A stretch of DNA of 64,000 nt from NCBI GenBank assembly GCA_935421135.1, contig OW285189.1, forward strand, positions 20,400,298-20,464,297, in the 5' to 3' direction. Shown piece by piece: positions 21,527-34,699 of this stretch (position 1 is the first letter of the stretch; each line of letters opens with the position of its first letter). The DNA comes from Bugulina stolonifera. Taxonomy: Eukaryota; Bryozoa; Gymnolaemata; Cheilostomatida; Bugulidae. Under the pieces are notes generated by a model. That model was not told the DNA's origin and did not search any database. It was given only the letters and a program-made list of their open reading frames with translations. The position numbers and the translations under genes were made by a program.

Positions 21527-22291
21527 AGACTTCACAGGGGACGGACCTGGTCATGTTAATCGCCTGTCACAGACCAACTCCTGAGGCATGGATGTGCGGT
21601 GACTAGTGACTGGGGCCGCCTGTTGCAAAGATTCTGATATCACAGCCACTGTTACATCCTAAAGTAGATGATCATACAGAAACACTAAACTAAATGTTAC
21701 AGAATCTCATTCCTTTAAACCTCATTTTAGATACTTTTTCTGACAATACTCAAATCATTCAGTTTAATCGCCATGCTCAACATACATGTATATAGAACTG
21801 TATATATTTTTATTTTCTTTTTCCATAGCTAACCCGTACGTTTCTCTTAGCCTCCAAGTAATTATATGTACATTACTAACCACTCACATTTCATCCTAGC
21901 CTGCAAATAGAGGCCATTATTGTATTTTATTATTATTATATTTTATCATTATCAAAATAAAAGAGTTCATCATCATCACACAGATCAAGTTATCAATCAC
22001 TTGCTCCTATGCTAATGCTAATATACAGATAAGTGCCCACAAAAATACTGTATGTAATTTATACTACCGAAATCATTACACAGTATTCAGTGATTATAAT
22101 ATTTATGGGTTCAGTCTATGCCGGAAATCAATTCGATGCACTGGGGCCTAATTTCTCCACCCCAAACAACATGATCATCTTTAGCTGGAATTCTAGGCTA
22201 ACATTGTTGGCTGGAATAGAAGTGGAGACAACTCCACAAACAGAAAAAGACGTACCCATAGAGGACGTACCAGCCGTCATTATTCATAACA

Positions 22292-22342
22292 AGAGTTGTC
22301 CCCTCTTTTCTTTTCACAAATAATAACGTGGGACAACTCCTC
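22292..22342. repeat. Short GTTGTC-type hairpin element, copy b
   Basis: The arm AGAGTTGTCCCCTC pairs with the reverse complement GGAGTTGTCCCAC across a loop of about 22 nt. It is intergenic, downstream of the LINE. Confidence 0.65.
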
Positions 22343-23251
22343 GTTTTGGTCGTAGAATTCTGTTGTTCTACATTGTAGGTTAAATCAGTCATTTATTTGG
22401 GTGGGAGTTTTGCACCCTGCTAATACTGGTGCAACTGGCTCTACATTTAAAATCTCTAGCGAATTTACCACCCAAAATTCCCCAAGCCCAGTCATTACAG
22501 CAAGTAACTTTTGCTTTTTGAAATATTCAACCATGTTCCTTTTAGCTAGAATAGAACGGCCATGTTCTGCTCTGTTCAAAAATAGATAGATTATTTTGAA
22601 TAAATAATTTGATTAAAATTGGTCATTGCTAAATATATTGGTATTTATTATGTAATATAAGGGCAGTAAAATTAAACCACATGCAATAAATAAACAACAA
22701 TATCATCTAGGTAACAAAACGAAATAGCCACAGATTGAATCTGCCAACTTGTAGGTGTATATAACATTATGCTGAGAATAGTGACACAATTAATACCTAA
22801 TATAAATAGTTTTTCTACTATTCACATGTACAATACCCCATCTTTCCACCTACACTATCTTTCCATCAGCTCCTTTACCATTGAACGTTAGGGCAAGCAC
22901 AAGAGCTACAAGACAGAAGCATTGTCACTTACATACAATGTAGATGTAGCACCCAAGTTGTAAAGGTAGTAACTACAGTTAGGGGGTCTGGCCATTTTTT
23001 ATAATATAATGATGCATTTTTTAATAAATTACTTGCTTAAAAAGACATCATTTAGTAACTACTGTATTGTGCTATGTTCCAATTCAACACGATGCAACTA
23101 TGACCTTATAACACTTGAAATAGTCCATTTGTCTATGTAACAAATAATGCAAAGATGTTAGCATTAGAATGCAAGGCAATACAATACATCATACATGAAG
23201 CTGTCTGTGTGGTGTTGCTACAATATAAAACAGCACTAATTGGCTAAATTT

Positions 23252-23298
23252 GAAGTTATCCTCTCCTGTCTTTCAATAAGTAAGAGAGGACAACTTAT
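23252..23298. repeat. Short GTTGTC-type hairpin element, copy c
   Basis: The left arm GAAGTTATCCTCTC and the right arm (complement TAAGTTGTCCTCTC) pair almost fully across a loop of about 18 nt. It lies just past the last recognised transporter exon. Confidence 0.65.
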
Positions 23299-23525
23299 TG
23301 GTGTATGTTTGCTAAATTCAAAATGAATGGCCCTGTTGTGGGGAATACGTGACGAATAGAAAAATCTTGAGTGGAAATGAAAATTTTGTTGAATAAAACT
23401 GATCTGGAGCAGACCAACTATTAATAGACTAAACATACATGTACATTATTATCTCTGCATATAGAATATACTGTACAATGTACATGTATATCTTATTACA
23501 TATTATTATATAGGCCAATACTTAC

Positions 23526-26500
23526 ATATAGCAGATATAACAGCACACAATATAAATACACCATATGAGTGCAACATCTCCAGTAGTAATGTGCTGAGAG
23601 TAGCTGTAACTATTCCAGATACAGACTACAATGTACAAAACATGAAACATCATCATGTAGTGATATTACAGATACACTATGCATGAGCTTTCCAAACTGG
23701 CATACAATTTTATGTTGTAGTCTGTGCCTGGCTGAGGTAGTGCAGATAACACTCTGCAAGCATAAATACTAATATATTATATGTTTATGACTATCACTAT
23801 TTGATCAAAACTTTGCCTGTTACCTTTCTTTGAAAAAAAAATCATATGATAAAATAAACACTTACAGAAGATGTGAACAAGAGTCCATAGTTGACTGACA
23901 TGTGAGCTGATCCAAATGTTTTAGCATTGGCTGTCGGAAATAGGGAGTAATTGCCAGAAAATGTTAGAAATATGAGACAAATCCAGATAAAGAATAATGG
24001 TCGTCCAGCGACTTGAGCAAATACGTGAGTTAGGTATAGTGTAGACATCAGTGTGACCATTAGAGCACATAATAATATCATTGATTTCTACAAGCAAAAA
24101 CACAGTTAAAACATAGTGAAATACTGCATATTATTATAACTGGTTTATCAAGTCCTTTCAGTAGGTATGGAATAAAATTAGCATACGATAAATACTGTAG
24201 GATGATGTTTGTTTCACACCTTTCCTCAAATACTTTGCATCCTATATAATCATCTTAAAGGATCCCTCTCACTAATTACCCTGCTCAGCAAATCTAGTTT
24301 TGTGTCAAAATGAAGGCAGCAGCAAAGTCATGTGTTTCAGAGTTGTGCTCTCAACATATTTCTCCTTCCCATGATGCATCGCGCGATGCGCTAAAGTGCT
24401 GCCCTAGGACGAATTTTTGATGAAGACACCCTAAACGGCACTTTTTTTATATAAGTTGTATAGAGAGAGGTTTAGTTTTTTGCAAATATTTTCAAAAGTA
24501 GCCTGAAATATGCAAAAATAATCCATGGGCATATACTACTTGCAACCATGCACCCTTCAATTTATATTACACTCTCGAAAGAAGTTTTATTTTTATAGCT
24601 GCCATTGTTTATTCGAAACTATGGATTATCATACTAATATCAAATTTTATAAACAAACCAAAGTCACATGACCATGCTAGCGGTCTGCACGTGGTATTTT
24701 GTTTACAATACAATTGATCACAGAGTTATTGCAAGTACCAAGATACTGTACTATCTATCTCCGTTCATGTCTATGGGTTGAGTTGAAAATTCATAGTACA
24801 CAGAAACGCTAAGAATGGCATTCGAAAGTTGGATTTTCATTTCATAAATTTCATTTTCTGAAGAACATGAGCTTAGTTTATGGCCAGATTGTCAGCCATC
24901 ACAATACTCAGCATGGTAAGCATTTAATATATGTACTCATTTTTATTTATTTTGTTTAAAAAACAAACAAATGACTAAGTTTGAAATTAAATATTAAATA
25001 TTAAATAAATGATTAACAAAATTGGATAACTTTTAACACAAAAAGTAAGTCATATGATTATTATATTTCATATTATTACAACATTAGTTGGGCTTTATGA
25101 TGTGATATAATTATAATAATCTAAGTGATTATGATTTTAACATATTTATATTACAATACTGTGAAACTAAATTTTAATATTGAATATAATATTCAATTGA
25201 GTTTTGACAATGAACTTTACAAAAATGTGAAGTTATTTTATTGTAATTGTTGTATTAAATCATTAAATTTAAAATAAGTCTTTACATCTACAATATGCAT
25301 ATTCAAATACAATTTACAATACACATATTCTGCGAAAATATAGTTAGTTGATTCATTTAGCCAAGCAAAATTTAAATGGAAATACAAACAATAATTCCAT
25401 CATAAATTTATTTCTAAAATAATCAATTGACTGATCTGGTCTATTAAAGATATTTGAATTACTGTATTTAGTTATTCACTCTTTTAACCCCCCCCCCCCC
25501 CGGCTAAATCTAAAAAGTTGGTGGGACTGATACTAACTTCATTAGACACAAATTCACCTCTCTTAATGCAGCTGAGCTAACCTAGTGTACTTTTATTTAT
25601 GTCCACATAGTCAAAATTTCTTTTCGATTAAAACAGCCACGCTTCATTTCTAAAGAATTTTATGTTTTTATTGTATTTGTATCTTACGATGTACTCACTG
25701 TGTTGATTACAGACTAGTTCCAATGCTGTCAGCAAGTAACTTTCCTGACATCGATAAAGACATAGTTGCATTTGATTGTTTGCTGAAAGGAAGGAATGAT
25801 CTGGTGAGCAGGGTAAAGACGCACACTCACCTTTGATGAAGAATTTGTAAATCGAATGCCAACCTCAATTTCTACATCCAGTTCTTTCTACTGGTAGGTG
25901 TTTATAATTTGTTATGTAGCGATAAGGCTCATTACAATATAGCACTAAAACCTTCTTCTTGAATTAAATTTATGCACAAACTTATAAACTCATTGAGGTA
26001 GATTTCATCAGTCTATTCTTGCAAAATGTGAAATACACAATCATGCTTTAGCTAACAAAACCGACAACCTATGCGATTTAGGAGGTTTTAATTCCGAAGA
26101 AAGTCTTCCTTCCGTACCATATCGAACTATAATAATATCCAACTCTAGGAGCCGTGGAGGCCCCTCGACTAGCTCTGCTATTGGGTAGCCACGTTAAAGA
26201 ATTGTGTTTGGCGCCATAAATATTATATTGCTATCATTATTTTTTAGCACAGTGAGATTCCAAAGCTGTATGAAAGAAGGGGAACCTAGCTAGACCAATT
26301 CCATGCTACCAGACACTGGCGTGGAAATTCAAACTATTCTACAGCTTGCACTATATCATCTTTATCTTCAGTGTTGGAAAAAGCATAGGTAAGTGTTGTA
26401 GCAGTAATATGTTATGTACATCAACTTGGTTATCAGTACTAGTACTCCGGCATCAGCTATTCAACAGGGTGGGAAATTCTGTTATGGGAGTTGAACCAAC

Positions 26501-29500
26501 CATTGATGTTTTTTCTTCGGAATAGCAATATAATTTTGGTGAGGGTCACAACCATTTTTCTTAATAAACTGCTCTACATTTTGAATTGCAGATAATACAT
26601 ATTGGATTGCAAAAGAAGTGTTCTAAATGTACATTTCACCCGTACTCCAAGAGGTTTCCTCATCAAGTAACTATATAAAAGGTGAAGCGTTATAGTGCCT
26701 CAGCATTCAAGGTGAACGATTACGATTGAAAACAAACTTCTGCTGGCGCCCTACATGGACTGTGTATCTCATTATGACTTCTGCCCACAATGTATATTAT
26801 ACATACACTGTTCATGTTCAATACTTTACACATGTATTTTACCCTGGTTTCCGCTGTTTTCATTGTTGTATTTTGTTATAAACAGATAACGTAAATCAAC
26901 AATAAATGTTTCAAGATATTGAAGTTGAATAGACATTTGATGTTCTCATATTTAATAACTAAGAATGACGATTACATTTTCAGAGAGTACGACAGACCAA
27001 ATCATTTCAAACATTTTTGTTGAAATGTGCATGCATCATAGTCAGGCGGATTTATACATGTACACGTGATTCCATGGCTATTGATTTTAGTCTCCAGCAC
27101 TTTGCCAAAAGTATACTAACAGGCCTAAATTAATCTTGCAATCATAGCTCAGTGTCATAAAACGTAGAGGGCAATAAAATTTTTCTAGAGTTTGTATTGG
27201 TAGATAATCAGTAAATTAATGTTCATAACAACAGCACTTACATGTATTTACAAATGGACAATTGCGGTTTCATCTAGTAAAATAAACCCTCCCTAAAGAC
27301 TGGGAAAGATAAGAAAAATAGCACAAAATACATGTCAAATCGAATACAATAGTCTATTAAGTATAAATTTTGAGCCGCATGTATTCTCAATTGACTATGA
27401 CTGCAAACACATAAAAATGTTTAACATACAATAAATGAGTAATCTTGGAATTCAAAATAATGACATCTTGGAACAAGCTAACTCTACTCGGCTAATTGCA
27501 AATAACCATGAGTGCATAATATTAGTTCTTGTTAACATTAAAGCTTGTGGATTACGATCACTTAAAACGTGGCAGTAACAATCAAATTAATAAATAGAAA
27601 AGATCATTAAGGTAACTGCACAATATAGACAAAATCAAACTAGAATTGGCTATCACAGACATCAAATACAACATGTACTGTACTCATAGAAATTCTATTT
27701 ACTAAAAGATTATACATGAAGTATCAGGCCAACTACTAATACACATATAAATGAAAAAAATTCCAATTGTGTCAGAATATTAATATTTGAAGGTACCAGT
27801 CAATACTTTACAAACCTCACGATTGATTTAGCTGCTCAAATTGTTGGTAAGTACGTCAGTTCAAGCATGTTGCTTGGCAGATGTTTCTACAACATTATGT
27901 GAACATGTGATCATACTATTGGATCACCTACAAGTATATTAACGTCAACAGATGGTGCCTAAAATCAGCTCACACTAAGCAACAGAATATAACTGCTAGG
28001 TACAATGTACTAGATTTAAAATGATGAATACAAATCAAACCGACGCTGATTTTGCTAGGCTACATTCCAAAAACCACAGTACAGGAAAGTAATATGTACA
28101 CGCAGCAGTGTTTACAGTGAAAACTTTGCTGAATCTTGAAAGTGTATGATGCACTTACCTTATGTATACCTATGTAAAACAAGTCAACTTAGTGTCCAAG
28201 GTACAATACTCGTCACTCAAGTATGACTTTAAGAGGTTGCGATTGATGTGACTTCACATTCCTGGGTCATAGTCTTGACAAACTACTAAAAAGAAGCATT
28301 CATTACACACATTTTAGTCATCATAGTATTACTATTACAATAGAGAAAGAAAATGAGTTGAATATAGTGTCATCAAAAGTTTATTTTACTTACGGCTGCA
28401 ATCAAATGATGCAATTATTTTAAAATTCAATAAATTAAATTTTTGATCAGGTACTGCATATAGGCCTACATAATTATGTAGACAGCAACAATCATAGTTA
28501 ATAAAGTTAATATTATAATCCCAATATTTTATTTCCAATTTGCATTTTATCCATTTTAGTAGAGTTTAAAATAGTAAAGTACATGTAATATGATTTATGA
28601 ATAATGTATAATATAATTAGCCATAAGTAACTAGCATGTTATTTTAACAAATCACTTATGTATCAATGTGAGCAAGGGGTAAATAACAATAATCATCATT
28701 GCTATATTCACATGTATAGATATTTTTTATTATTAATTACACTGTGACATCGATAGATCATAGTACATTAAAATTAAAAATTAAATTAAAATCAAAAAGA
28801 AAACAAAATTACTTTCAATGATTTGATTGCAATTTTTGCTATGCTTGCCATATACCTTGTATCGTATCATCTCTCGATAGCATTTACATCTTGCAACAAT
28901 AATTTTATTTTGGCAAAAGCAAAATACTATATTCTATTCTGTCCACAGTCAACTGATTCCCATCGATCACCCGATGGATTTTCCCACACGTGTACATGCA
29001 CATGCGATTTAGTTAGCCAATTATAATACAGTGCAAGTAACCAATCATGATGTTTGCTCTAGCGAGCACGTGGGTGTCTCAAAGTGTAAACAAAAACGGT
29101 GAGAGGGGTCCTTTAATATTGGTATAGTTTCAAACACTACATAAGCTTGCAGTGTAACATAGATATAAAACATAGTATCAACTCTTTTTTGTATCATGTC
29201 TATCATATTACACTGCATTGTAAAAAAACCAAGAAGGCATACTAGCAGAAGCAATCTTGGTTATCAAAAGAATAATAATATAGGGACATAGCACTGTATA
29301 CAAGTGTACTTCATGGATAAAAGGGTCCCATTGTAGGGGACAAAGAGCAGTATGTATATAACTAATAATGGATATGATAGTGTAAATGATGCAGGTTTAC
29401 ATGAACTACGCAGACACTTACTTTGAATGAGATTCTATCAGCCAATATTCCCCACAATATTCTACCACCTCCGTTGAATACACCAGAAACTGACCCTAGA

Positions 29501-32500
29501 GTGCTGAGGAATACATCATCATTGACAACCTCTGCTTGGCCATAGGTTTTATACAATGTTGATACGAGTATAACACATACTACGTTCAACAAGTATATGA
29601 ACCATAGTGTTATAAATGCTCTAGTCTTGAGCATCTGTAACGGTGACAAGTCTATCCCAACGTTTGGTGCCTCTTCTTGATTCTCATCACCTTGTCCACC
29701 ACTAAGAAAAAAGAAAGAAGGGTGAGATGGTAAACCAGTGAAACGCATGGCCTGTCAGGTTTCACATGAAACAGGTTCCAAAGTGATTGTGTGTAGTTCA
29801 TCTTTACTGAATAAAAAATAATGTGGATAGGCCTATATAATGATTCCGGTAATAAAACAAGTAAGTCACATTGGTAAAAATTTACCTGCACTGCAACGAT
29901 TTTAAAATCCAAATATGATTACATCGATTCTCATTAGAAATTGAGAAATACACAAAGCTTCTACTGAACTCAAATACAAGTTTCAGAATTTATAGATACT
30001 TTATCAGATTTATAAGAATTTATGCCCTACAGTGTAGGGCAAGTTTTAAATCTGCATAAAATCCATACAACAACTGATGGTAATTTGGAAGCAGTCTGTA
30101 TAGGAATTCATGAGAAGCCAGAAGCACAAACAGCACCAATAACCTGTACATCAACAATACCTACATGTGCATGCATAACCTGTACACCAACAATACCTAC
30201 ATGCATAACCTGTACACTGACAGAACCCATTACAATGATGAAATGTTACAGCGGAATGATGGAGTGGAGTGATAGAGTTGGAGTTGTGGAAAGTTGTTAC
30301 TGCAGTTAGCAATAATATAGCAGCAATTTTTTACTTACCAGTATTCTAACCTAACCTACAAAGTAGCTAGCAACCTCATACCATCACCATATATCTAACT
30401 GTTTGTCTAACCTGTAAGCAAGAATGGTGAAACATGGCAGTCAATGTGGACTAACAGTAGCAACATAATTACATTTACCACCTATACTTGCCAAGATTCT
30501 CTGGTTAAAACAATGGAGATTCAATATATGGTTGAGGGGGGTGTGCAGTTTGGGTGGGGTACCTAAATCACAGCTAAAAATGAGGGAGTCTCCTGCAGAC
30601 TCAGAGAGACTTGGCAAGCATGTCACTAACAGACTAGTTTTCATGTCACTAGAATATTGCATTACTGAAACAGGGGTGTAGTGGTAAACAACTGTATTAA
30701 AAACTTTATAAAACATCTATAACAATATTTTTAATTTCGCCTCATAGCAACTATAGCTAGACCAGTTTAGCTGTTGCAGCTAGGTGACAAACTAGTAAAT
30801 GCTTGTCATCCTTGAATTGTTAACCAGTAGTCATTTTACTTTGTGTACCACTACACCACCATAGCTTCTAGCTATAATACAAGTGTTATGTGCAAGCAGG
30901 CTGAGGTTGAATGCCATTAAACTAAATAAAATTCAAGTTCTCCCAAGGAGTTTTTCTGGCCCGTTGTGTATTAGGTTACACATGAATAATAGTTCGAGAG
31001 CACCTGCCGACTTGCACAAACTAACAGTTTGTTATGAAAGCACTGGTACATATATTTAGCAGGTTAATATTACAGTAAAAACACAATTGTAGCTGGACAG
31101 TGAAAATTTGTAGCTGATGGCTGTTTCTGTGCTCCTAGATTCTATCACAACAACCTTGAAGGTCTGTGATAAAATCATATGGAATGCTGTTAATATGCCA
31201 TTTTCTAAACTACATGTACATGTGCTATCTACCATCATATACCATGTTACATAATATTACCCACATACATGTATTACTTTGCCCATATCAGGTGTGTATT
31301 AACCAGGGTTACACAGTAGCCTATAGTAAATACTCATAAAGTGAGATATGCTATGGGCACATACACGGATGAACTGCCTTTGACTAGAAGTTCCACATTT
31401 TCATCTCTATCCGCTGACTTGACTGGGAAGAGTAAAGTAATACCGATGAGTTGTAGTACAAGATACACACTGCCTAGTAACATGAACACACTGGGAACTC
31501 TACTGAGCACAGTCTCATCTGTGAAATATCTGTAAGGAGAAACAGAGTCTCAATCATCCATTATAAATCACATCAACCATAACAAAAGCTAAGTGTATCC
31601 CATAGAGTTAGGTAATTGCTATTTGATGGTTTTATATCGTTGAACGTTCAAGTTATGGATGAGTTTATGGAAACAGTGAAACCAAACATGGGAATAAAAA
31701 GCTTTACTTACAAGATGTAGTAAAAACAATTGACTCTATATCAATATCCTATGGCAGCCCTGTGTATAGGCTACAGTTTGAGACCTGATAAGGTAACTCT
31801 TCGCATAAGAACTCTGGATACATATTTTGCTGGTTTCCCAGAGTTGGAGCATATCAGTTCTTACCACTCATTTATTACAGTTCAGAGTAATAGAGTAGCA
31901 CAAACTACATCGCTGGAGTCTGCAGTGACCCTGGTGACCATCTACTGCAGTGACCCGGTGACCATTTACTGCAGTGACCCGATGACCATTTACTGCAGTG
32001 ACCCTGGTGACCATTTACTGCAGTGAGTCTGAGGCCTGGTGACCATCTACTGCAGTGAGTCTGATGACCAGGCTAATTTTGAGTTGGTGCAGAATCGGAG
32101 AAATTTGAAATAGTCTCTGTTGCGCTTAAAACTGAAGCAGAAAAGTTGTCTTCTCCGTAATATTATATCATTGGTTGACCGCTCAAACCCCAACTGCAAA
32201 CAAGGATCTAAGGTTATACGATTCCTCCACTACCGGGCCTAATAGCTAACAATTCTAGGCCTACAAGTCGACTCTCAGAGGGCTCCTCCAATCATATACG
32301 TAGTACACTTACTTGGCAGCTCCAGTCTCCCCTGTAAGGTTCGACTCCATAGCACCAACAGGTTTAATGTTTTGTGGGTTGAGGTAAGCTAACTGTACTT
32401 GATCAAACACAAGAGAACCACCACCTGTGCCAGCTACTATGAAACCGCTTGCCAACCCTTTATGTTTAGGGAACCACTAAAACATAACAAACTAGAGTGT

Positions 32501-33902
32501 AAGCCCTCAAAACAATTCACAGTAGAAGCAGGATGTACTTGAATATACATGTACATGTAGAGTAAAAGTTTATGGAGATTAAATACCTTAATTGCTAGTC
32601 CTAATGGCAATGCATAAGCCAGTCCTATTCCCAGTCCAAAGCATACACCATATGATACAAGAAACAAGTAGTGGCTCACTTGTACAGTGAATGATGACAC
32701 AAATACACTCACACTACAAAATACAAAAAGAGTCTTGAGTTGCTGTTGCCACAATAATACATGATGATCACCGGGACTTCCCCCCCCCCCCTTTCCCCAA
32801 AGGCAGTATAGATGTGACAATACTTTCTCATTAACAACACTTGCAATAATCTAAAATCAATCTACAGAATAAAACAGCTAATCTGCAGCTATTAATAGTC
32901 AGTCAGTCAGTCAGTCAGTCAGTCAGTCAGTCAGTCAGTCAGTCAGTCAGTCAGTCAGTCAGTCAGTCAGTCAGTTGTCCATCTTAAATTGGTATGATGC
33001 AATTCAAACAAAGCAGTTTTTAACCACAACCAATGGACATTATATACCAGGCTATTGGAGACCTAGGCTCTGGTTACAACTACTTGGGCCATGGATATAT
33101 GAATACATTATACAATACCTCAACAGTAAGCAGCCAACAAAAGTAGCGAGCCTTGTTCCTATCCTTTTTTCTAACATGCCACCAAGGAACATGGAGATGC
33201 CTTGACCAAACACTATCAACGCGAACACCCAAACCGTATCAGCATAGCTCAGGGTTGAGGGCTTTGAATGTATTCTAATGTATGAAGTGACATATGGATT
33301 GAGGTTACCTAAAGATATAGAGGTATGCTGTGATAACACTTTGTGCCAGAATAACTATATACTGGTATGCCTAAGGCTAATGCAGGACATACCCGTATCA
33401 ATGTATCTACCCTTATATCAAATAGTTGCTCTCCATATTAATGGAGGTTTTCAAAGGATACAAAAACTCAAAAGAACCTTGAAGAAGTAATATTTATCAA
33501 GTAGAGAAACTTTTCAGTATTCGTATTTAAATTTGGATTAAGTTGAAATATTTAATAAACAATATGGAAATGTTAAATAATCACAGCAAGGTAATTGTGG
33601 TTGGTATGGCGATTACTCTAATCACATGTGGTAGCATGAGAGATGCTACTAGAAGTGTCCATGGTTCATAAATACAATCGAGTATTCAGGACTACGGTAA
33701 CTGTGAAAGTAGTGCTAGCAATTACTGGTGCCAATGTAAGTCATGTCCAGTGAGAAAGTCACCAGTACTGACACATTTTACATTTTAAGTAACTTTGAAT
33801 GTTACCTTATGTACACTCACCCCAGGTATATAAAGTACCGATTGTTAAATGAATCAGTATTCCTCCAACAACAGCAAGATAACCTTTGTAGTCGCCCTTC
33901 AT
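23526..33902 (-). CDS. Major facilitator transporter, oxalate/formate antiporter-like
   Basis: A membrane carrier with about 12 predicted helices. The substrate is not determinable from sequence. Exons in order are 33902-33821, 33308-33119, 32713-32587, 32476-32313, 31529-31365, 29701-29422, 24087-23866 and 23625-23526. Frame is kept throughout, giving at least 443 aa. The start MKGDYKGYLAVVGGILIH leads into GTLYTWGNLNPYVTSYIR, characteristic of the OFA branch of MFS. Other segments are FGQGISMFLGGMLEKRIGTR (loop 2-3 motif), GLGIGLAYALPLGLAIKWFP, GGGRILWGILADRISFK and NYSLFPTANAKTFG. After 23526 the reading frame either splices on or ends within a few codons. The intron between 24088 and 29421 is swollen by a TTAA-flanked transposon. 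Splice at 31365 uses GTATGT. Exons are inferred by frame and homology. Confidence 0.85.
24278..25817. repeat. Possible nested inverted-repeat element
   Basis: ACCCTGCTCAGCA near 24280-24293 is mirrored by TGGTGAGCAGGGT near 25802-25815, one mismatch apart. This could be a smaller element nested in, or a sub-terminal repeat of, the TTAA-flanked transposon. The inverted repeat is short, so chance is possible. Confidence 0.3.
25488..25501 (+). repeat. Poly-C run
   Basis: Fourteen consecutive C residues in otherwise AT-rich sequence inside the TTAA element. A second run of 12 C lies at 32780-32791. Confidence 0.9.
30141..30225 (+). repeat. Short tandem repeat in transporter intron
   Basis: Two to three imperfect copies of a unit of about 30 bp containing AACCTGTACA(C/T)CAACAATACC and CATGCAT. 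The long-looking reading frame across it reflects the repeat and is not a gene. Confidence 0.6.
31136..31175 (+). repeat. Short dispersed repeat, copy 2 of 2
   Basis: Near-identical to 14076-14117 (AGATTCTATCACAACAACC ... TCTGTGATAAAAT). Here the ends pair as TATCACA / TGTGATA, so the unit can fold as a small hairpin. It lies in the transporter intron just below exon 31365-31529. Confidence 0.6.
31922..32065 (+). repeat. Minisatellite, about 24-bp unit
   Basis: Five to six copies of a unit like CAGTGACCCGGTGACC plus ATTTACTG, with small length changes and a partial GAGTCTGA variant. It lies in the intron between transporter exons 4 and 5. Confidence 0.85.
32897..32975 (+). repeat. (AGTC)n microsatellite
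   Basis: About 19 uninterrupted AGTC units in the transporter intron between exons 2 and 3. Likely length-polymorphic. Confidence 0.97.
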
Positions 33903-34574
33903 TACACTTCAGCTTTACGTTAATCTAGACAAAAACATATTCAATCATTTGTGTATATTATACAGTGATGTATTGTATAGCACATATTGTGACAATGTAT
34001 AGTAGGGTTTTGGATAGATGTAAGCAAATCCAATAGTCTGCTAGTTAAAAACTGTCAGTTCGAATAAACTTCAGCAATTTAGCTCTATATTGAATAAACT
34101 TTCTACAAAGTCATTGCTATGCCACATTGCCTGATGACCTTATTCCCTACATAAGTTGCCATGGGTTATTGGCTGAACTATAATTGGCATACATGTGATA
34201 GCGTCCCTCGTATCATTCAGGGAAGCAAACTACGACAACGTGCTAACAGATTTAATTTGCAACAACGACACAGATAGAAAATTATTATATTTCATAATTA
34301 CTTTTTAATAGTTATTATATTATAATCTAACATACTTACAGGTAAAAATAATTATTATGACAATAATTAAAGCGTATTTTTGAGACTATCTCAGTACCCC
34401 ACCGTGTACCCCCGCTAAGCTCCCGTATGTGCCTGTCCCGATACCCAAAGTAAGATGCTTTCAGGATGTCTCAGTGGCTTTCAGCTAACCAATTACTTTT
34501 GCTGTAGCAGTTTATTAATTTTATTTCAAAACTATAACTTGTGGGTGGCGGGAAAGTGTAGTAGTTAACTTACC
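33903..34574. other. Upstream region of transporter
   Basis: Contains the start-proximal acceptor-like TTTTTGTCTAG about 22 nt before the transporter ATG, which suggests an upstream leader exon. Otherwise AT-rich. No further ORF is supported. Confidence 0.4.
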
Positions 34575-34699
34575 ACTTTGTAGATCTTATGGTCACAGTC
34601 TGTGGTGTCGAAGATGGATTTATGCCTCCAGTCTAGTAGATAGCTCTCAACGACAGGCAAGAACACAAGCTCCCTCATTAACAGAGCAGGGGGTAACCT
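34575..34699 (-). other. Candidate exon of unknown identity
   Basis: On the minus strand an AG acceptor (near 34700) opens a frame reading LPPALLMRELVFLPVVESYL and on through LDWRHKSIFD and HKIYKV. A good donor (GTG|GTAAGT) follows at 34574. It could be a 5' leader exon of the transporter, whose frame it does not keep, or the last exon of another gene, since reading through gives a stop after two codons. I do not recognise the peptide. Confidence 0.3.

Larger units (their letters stand above)
16180..21985 (+). mobile_element. Non-LTR retrotransposon (LINE), both ORFs open
   Basis: A roughly 5.8 kb element with a GC-richer 5' UTR, ORF1 (16399-18420), an overlapping ORF2 (18410-21526) and a 3' UTR ending in an AT-rich stretch with AATAAAA and a short (TCA)n tail near 21970-21980. 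The APE endonuclease plus RT with a C-terminal Cys/His motif and no visible RNase H fit the broad Jockey/CR1/I-like assemblage. The exact clade needs a tree. Both ORFs are free of stops, so the copy looks young. I could not find a convincing target site duplication, so the ends are approximate. It lies between receptor 2 and the transporter gene. Confidence 0.85.
21990..23525. other. Spacer between LINE and transporter
   Basis: AT-rich sequence with two GTTGTC-type hairpins (22292-22342 and 23252-23298) and a small palindrome, GTGGAGACAACTCCAC, near 22232-22247. The 3' end of the minus-strand transporter must lie here. A candidate terminal exon starts after an AG near 23420 (reading GLLQISFIQQN) but is not secure. 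No other gene is supported. Confidence 0.45.
24259..29112. mobile_element. TTAA-flanked DNA transposon (about 4.85 kb), no transposase seen
   Basis: The left end AGGATCCCTCTCAC (24259-24272) and the right end GTGAGAGGGGTCCT (29099-29112) are 13/14 matching terminal inverted repeats. Each is bordered by TTAA (24255-24258 and 29113-29116). TTAA target duplication is the hallmark of piggyBac and Kolobok-type elements, but I cannot choose between them. The interior is AT-rich with no ORF above about 70 codons, so this is non-autonomous or decayed. It contains a 14-C run at 25488-25501. It sits in an intron of the transporter gene. Confidence 0.75.

Noticed and set aside
22033..22323. Plus-strand 96-codon frame downstream of the LINE
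   Set aside because: It starts at GTG, contains a hairpin repeat at its end and has no recognised domain.
30022..30309. Plus-strand 95-codon frame inside a transporter intron
   Set aside because: Half of it is a tandem repeat (CTPTIPT-like). It lies antisense within an intron.
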